This document shows, piece after piece, positions 7,000 to 8,864 of a stretch of DNA of 8,864 nt. Position 1 is the stretch's first letter, and every line of letters starts with the position of its first letter. This DNA comes from Geodermatophilaceae bacterium (lineage in GTDB: Bacteria > Actinomycetota > Actinomycetes > Mycobacteriales > Geodermatophilaceae). A program made the translations under genes and the position numbers. The stretch lies in contig JACCUF010000103.1 in NCBI GenBank assembly GCA_013811975.1, positions 1 through 8,864 of the forward strand. The letters run 5' to 3'. Below the pieces are notes generated by a model that did no database searches, was not told the DNA's origin, and was given only the letters and a program-made list of their open reading frames with translations.

Positions 7000-8271
7000 T
7001 CACAGGTGGGCGGCGATGGCCGCCGGGCCGACCGAGAGGGTGAGGTCGCGATCCAATAGCTTCGCGAGTCGGGCGACCTCCGCGGTCAACAGCCTGCGCA
7101 GGCCGGCACTTGCCCGTCCGAACACCTCGACCCTGACCTGTTCGGTAGCGCCACCGCGCCCTTGATTGCGGTAGGTCCAGACGCCGGAAACCAGGCCGTC
7201 GATCAGCAGGACCGGCAACGGTCCGCAGAGAAACCGCCTGGCACTGCCCCGGGCGAACCCGCGTCCGTGTGGCGCTGCGCGAACTGCCGCGGCCGGTGGG
7301 GCAAGCTCGTCGCGCGGATGGGAGCCGACCGCGAAACAGTCGAAGTAGCCAAGCAATCGGATGCAGTCGGTGACCGGCTCCCACGACTCAGGGCTGGTTG
7401 CCTGTAGCGCCCAGGACCGGTATCCCTCCACATCCACGGGGACCAGTTCGTCGGCGAGGGCCGAGTACACCTGCCTCGCCTGACCGGCCGGCATCGCGAA
7501 CCACTGTGCGAACTCCTGATGTGTGGCCGGCGCGTAGGCGTCGAGGTAGCGCCGGGCCACCTCGACGAGTACGGCGGGTGCAGCGTCGACCATCGCGTCC
7601 TCGGCGGCGGACCACACCTGGGTGACGGTGTCGGGCAACCACTCGTCAGCTCGTACGAACGTCACGCGATTACCTTGCGGCGCACCGTAACACAGGACGC
7701 CACGGGCGACCGCCTCGTCCACCGCCAGCCGCCAGTGCGGCCAGCCGGTGCTCCAGGCTGCTGAGGCAAGGGTGTCGACCCACGGTCCGCACTCCGCAGT
7801 GATCGCGGCACCGAGTTCGTCGCGAGTGAGCTGAGTCCCCCGCGTGACCGATCGCACCGCCGCACGCAGCTCCTCGGACTGCGCCGGGGTGGGCAGCACA
7901 GCCGACTCCGGCGGGGGTGGTTGACGTGAGCCCTTTGCGGACAGGGCACGGGTTGCGGCCGTCCAGAGGGAGAGTTCATGGGCGGCAAAGACATGGACCG
8001 TGCCGCGCGGCCCGTACGTCTTGACCAGCGACCGTTCCCGCCAGAGCGCGTCGGTCAACAAGCTCACGTCGGCGCCCCGGACCCGACGGGCCAGCGAGAG
8101 TGCTGCCGCGGAGGCCACCTGTGCATGGATGCCGCAGACTGCCGAGGCGGCCTGCGCTGCCGAGCCGGCCGGGAAGTCCTCGAGCAAGCCGTGTCGTCGC
8201 AGTCGCTGTCCGCGTACCTGGTCCCAGGTCAGTGGAAGCGGCGCAGGCACCACTTCACTGTGCCCCAACAC
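7000..8271 (-). CDS. Winged-helix DNA-binding (HTH_42, AlkZ-like) protein
   Basis: This is a 423-residue protein of the HTH_42 winged-helix family, the fold of AlkZ/YcaQ DNA glycosylases that remove bulky or cross-linked bases. Family landmarks are LTWDQVRGQRLRRHGL (14-29), CGIHAQ (46-51), LWRERSLVKTYGPRGTVH (76-93), the LLGYFDCFAVG segment (307-317, family form LLPxFD) and LLIDGLVSGVW (355-365). The catalytic QxQ pair of AlkZ is H49-A-Q51 here. Glycosylase activity is therefore possible but unproven; a DNA-binding role without catalysis is the alternative. The start is uncertain. The GTG at 8271 has GGAAGG directly abutting it, with no spacer. In-frame GTG codons at 8253 and 8250 follow a GGGG (8263-8266) at 9-12 nt and could be the true start, which would shorten the N-terminus by 6 or 7 residues without touching the domain. 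It lies 18 bp upstream of GTPase A and probably heads the operon. Confidence 0.85.
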   Translation of the reverse strand: MLGHSEVVPAPLPLTWDQVRGQRLRRHGLLEDFPAGSAAQAASAVCGIHAQVASAAALSLARRVRGADVSLLTDALWRERSLVKTYGPRGTVHVFAAHELSLWTAATRALSAKGSRQPPPPESAVLPTPAQSEELRAAVRSVTRGTQLTRDELGAAITAECGPWVDTLASAAWSTGWPHWRLAVDEAVARGVLCYGAPQGNRVTFVRADEWLPDTVTQVWSAAEDAMVDAAPAVLVEVARRYLDAYAPATHQEFAQWFAMPAGQARQVYSALADELVPVDVEGYRSWALQATSPESWEPVTDCIRLLGYFDCFAVGSHPRDELAPPAAAVRAAPHGRGFARGSARRFLCGPLPVLLIDGLVSGVWTYRNQGRGGATEQVRVEVFGRASAGLRRLLTAEVARLAKLLDRDLTLSVGPAAIAAHL

Positions 8272-8311
8272 CCTTCCGTCGCGACATCAGGGTTTCGTGG
8301 GTGCGGCGCTC

Positions 8312-8340
8312 TCGACAGTGGGCCCGGTGAGGGCCAAGGT
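8312..8340 (+). promoter_or_regulatory. Candidate promoter of the APC permease gene
   Basis: TCGACA (8312-8317, five of six matches to TTGACA) is followed after 17 bp by CAAGGT (8335-8340), a fair match to actinobacterial -10 elements such as TAAGGT. Transcription would start near 8347, leaving a 5' leader of about 40 nt. It is a by-eye match only. Confidence 0.3.
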
Positions 8341-8377
8341 GAGCACGATCACGCGGTGTTCGAATCGCCAACGGGAC

Positions 8378-8381
8378 GGAG
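8378..8381 (+). promoter_or_regulatory. Ribosome binding site of the APC permease
   Basis: GGAG lies 7 nt before the ATG at 8389. An in-frame GTG sits immediately before that ATG (8386-8388), but the spacing favours the ATG. Confidence 0.6.
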
Positions 8382-8388
8382 ACAAGTG

Positions 8389-8864
8389 ATGGCTGAGGCG
8401 CCCACCAGCACAGACCAGGACACCGACTCGCAGGGGGAACCGGCCCTCAGGCGCGTGATGGGCCCCAAGCTGCTACTGCTGTTCATCGTCGGGGACATCC
8501 TCGGCACGGGCGTTTATGCGCTCACCGGCCAGGTCGCCGCCGAGGTCGGAGGTGCGGCGTGGGTGCCCTTCCTGGTCGCGTTCGTCATTGCCACCATCAC
8601 CGCGTTCAGCTATCTCGAACTCGTTACGAAGTATCCCCAGGCCGCCGGGGCCGCGCTCTACACGCACAAGGCGTTCGGCATCCACTTCGTGACCTTCATC
8701 GTGGCATTCGTGGTGATGTCCTCGGGCATCACCTCGGCCTCCACCGCCTCGCGCGCCTTCGCCGCCAACCTCGGGAAGGGCTTCGGGCTCGACATCGGCC
8801 CCGGCGTGATTGTGCTGATCGCACTGGGGTTCATGCTGCTCGTCGCGGCGATCAACTTCCGCGG
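8389..8864 (+). CDS. APC-superfamily amino-acid permease, N-terminal part (runs off window)
   Basis: The frame is open from ATG 8389 to the right edge and gives 158 residues plus two bases. A hydrophilic, acidic N-terminus (1-22) precedes TM1 (about 27-46), which carries GDILGTGVYALTG (35-47). This is the unwound glycine-rich substrate-binding stretch typical of APC transporters (family form G-x-x-x-G-T/S-G-I-F). TM2 is about 57-78 and ends in the family motif SYLEL (74-78), followed by KYPQAAGAALY (81-91), the equivalent of the 'fPxAGGxYxY' loop. TM3 is about 98-118 and TM4 about 138-156. Full-length members have 12-14 helices, so roughly two thirds of the protein is missing here. Import or exchange of an amino acid or polyamine by ion-coupled transport in the cytoplasmic membrane is expected; the substrate cannot be read. 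Confidence 0.9.
   Translation, partial: MAEAPTSTDQDTDSQGEPALRRVMGPKLLLLFIVGDILGTGVYALTGQVAAEVGGAAWVPFLVAFVIATITAFSYLELVTKYPQAAGAALYTHKAFGIHFVTFIVAFVVMSSGITSASTASRAFAANLGKGFGLDIGPGVIVLIALGFMLLVAAINFR

Larger units (their letters stand above)
8272..8388. promoter_or_regulatory. Divergent intergenic region (winged-helix operon / APC permease)
   Basis: This 117-bp gap lies between two divergent starts. It holds a candidate plus-strand promoter, a short perfect inverted repeat (GGCCC 8321-8325 with GGGCC 8331-8335, 5-nt loop) and the permease ribosome binding site. I find no convincing -10/-35 pair for the minus-strand operon. Confidence 0.5.

Noticed and set aside
1915..8271. Reading the PLD-like protein, dynamin pair and winged-helix protein as an anti-phage defence island.
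   Set aside because: PLD nucleases and dynamins do occur in defence, but this PLD resembles phospholipid-acting members, the families look like core actinobacterial genes, and there are no mobile-element or defence hallmarks nearby.
8354..8370. A tRNA T-arm-like motif (TTCGAAT loop with a 4-bp stem including one wobble pair), possibly a tRNA remnant or attachment site.
   Set aside because: The fifth stem pair fails, and no matching 5' acceptor strand or D- and anticodon arms are found upstream. There are no integrase or other mobile genes nearby, so it is probably chance.

Overview
The window is about 8.9 kb of high-GC DNA with GC-biased third codon positions. The protein families it carries point to an actinobacterium: an ABC1/UbiB-type kinase with two C-terminal membrane helices, a CYTH-CHAD fusion, an actinobacterial two-HKD phospholipase D-like protein, a tandem pair of dynamin-like GTPases, and a winged-helix protein of the HTH_42/AlkZ type. 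The exact genus cannot be read from the sequence. The DNA is densely packed with genes. I see no insertion sequence, CRISPR array, rRNA or complete tRNA gene.

Layout from left to right: (1) the last 102 residues of an ABC1/UbiB-family protein kinase-like gene, plus strand. (2) A CYTH-CHAD protein on the minus strand, convergent with gene 1. (3) A phospholipase D-like protein on the plus strand, divergent from gene 2 across a 68-bp shared regulatory gap. (4-6) A minus-strand cluster transcribed right to left, convergent with gene 3 and separated from it by only 14 bp: an AlkZ-like winged-helix gene, then dynamin-like GTPase A, then dynamin-like GTPase B, with gaps of 18 and 22 bp, so very probably an operon. 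(7) The first 158 codons of an APC-superfamily amino-acid permease on the plus strand, divergent from the operon across 117 bp.

The most coherent biological unit is the pair of GTPases. Both have an N-terminal P-loop GTPase domain and C-terminal hydrophobic segments, and their arrangement resembles the paired bacterial dynamin-like proteins of actinobacteria, of which Streptomyces DynA/DynB, acting at sporulation septa, are the best known. They should act together on the membrane. The gene ahead of them encodes a protein of the fold used by AlkZ DNA glycosylases. Its co-transcription with membrane GTPases is unexplained and is the main oddity here. The neighbouring phospholipase D-like gene is also membrane-lipid related by family, but it is convergent and a functional link is only a guess.

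Most of the window looks like ordinary conserved actinobacterial chromosome. I do not see convincing evidence for a new defence or mobile system; the findings are mostly motif-level peculiarities and operon context.
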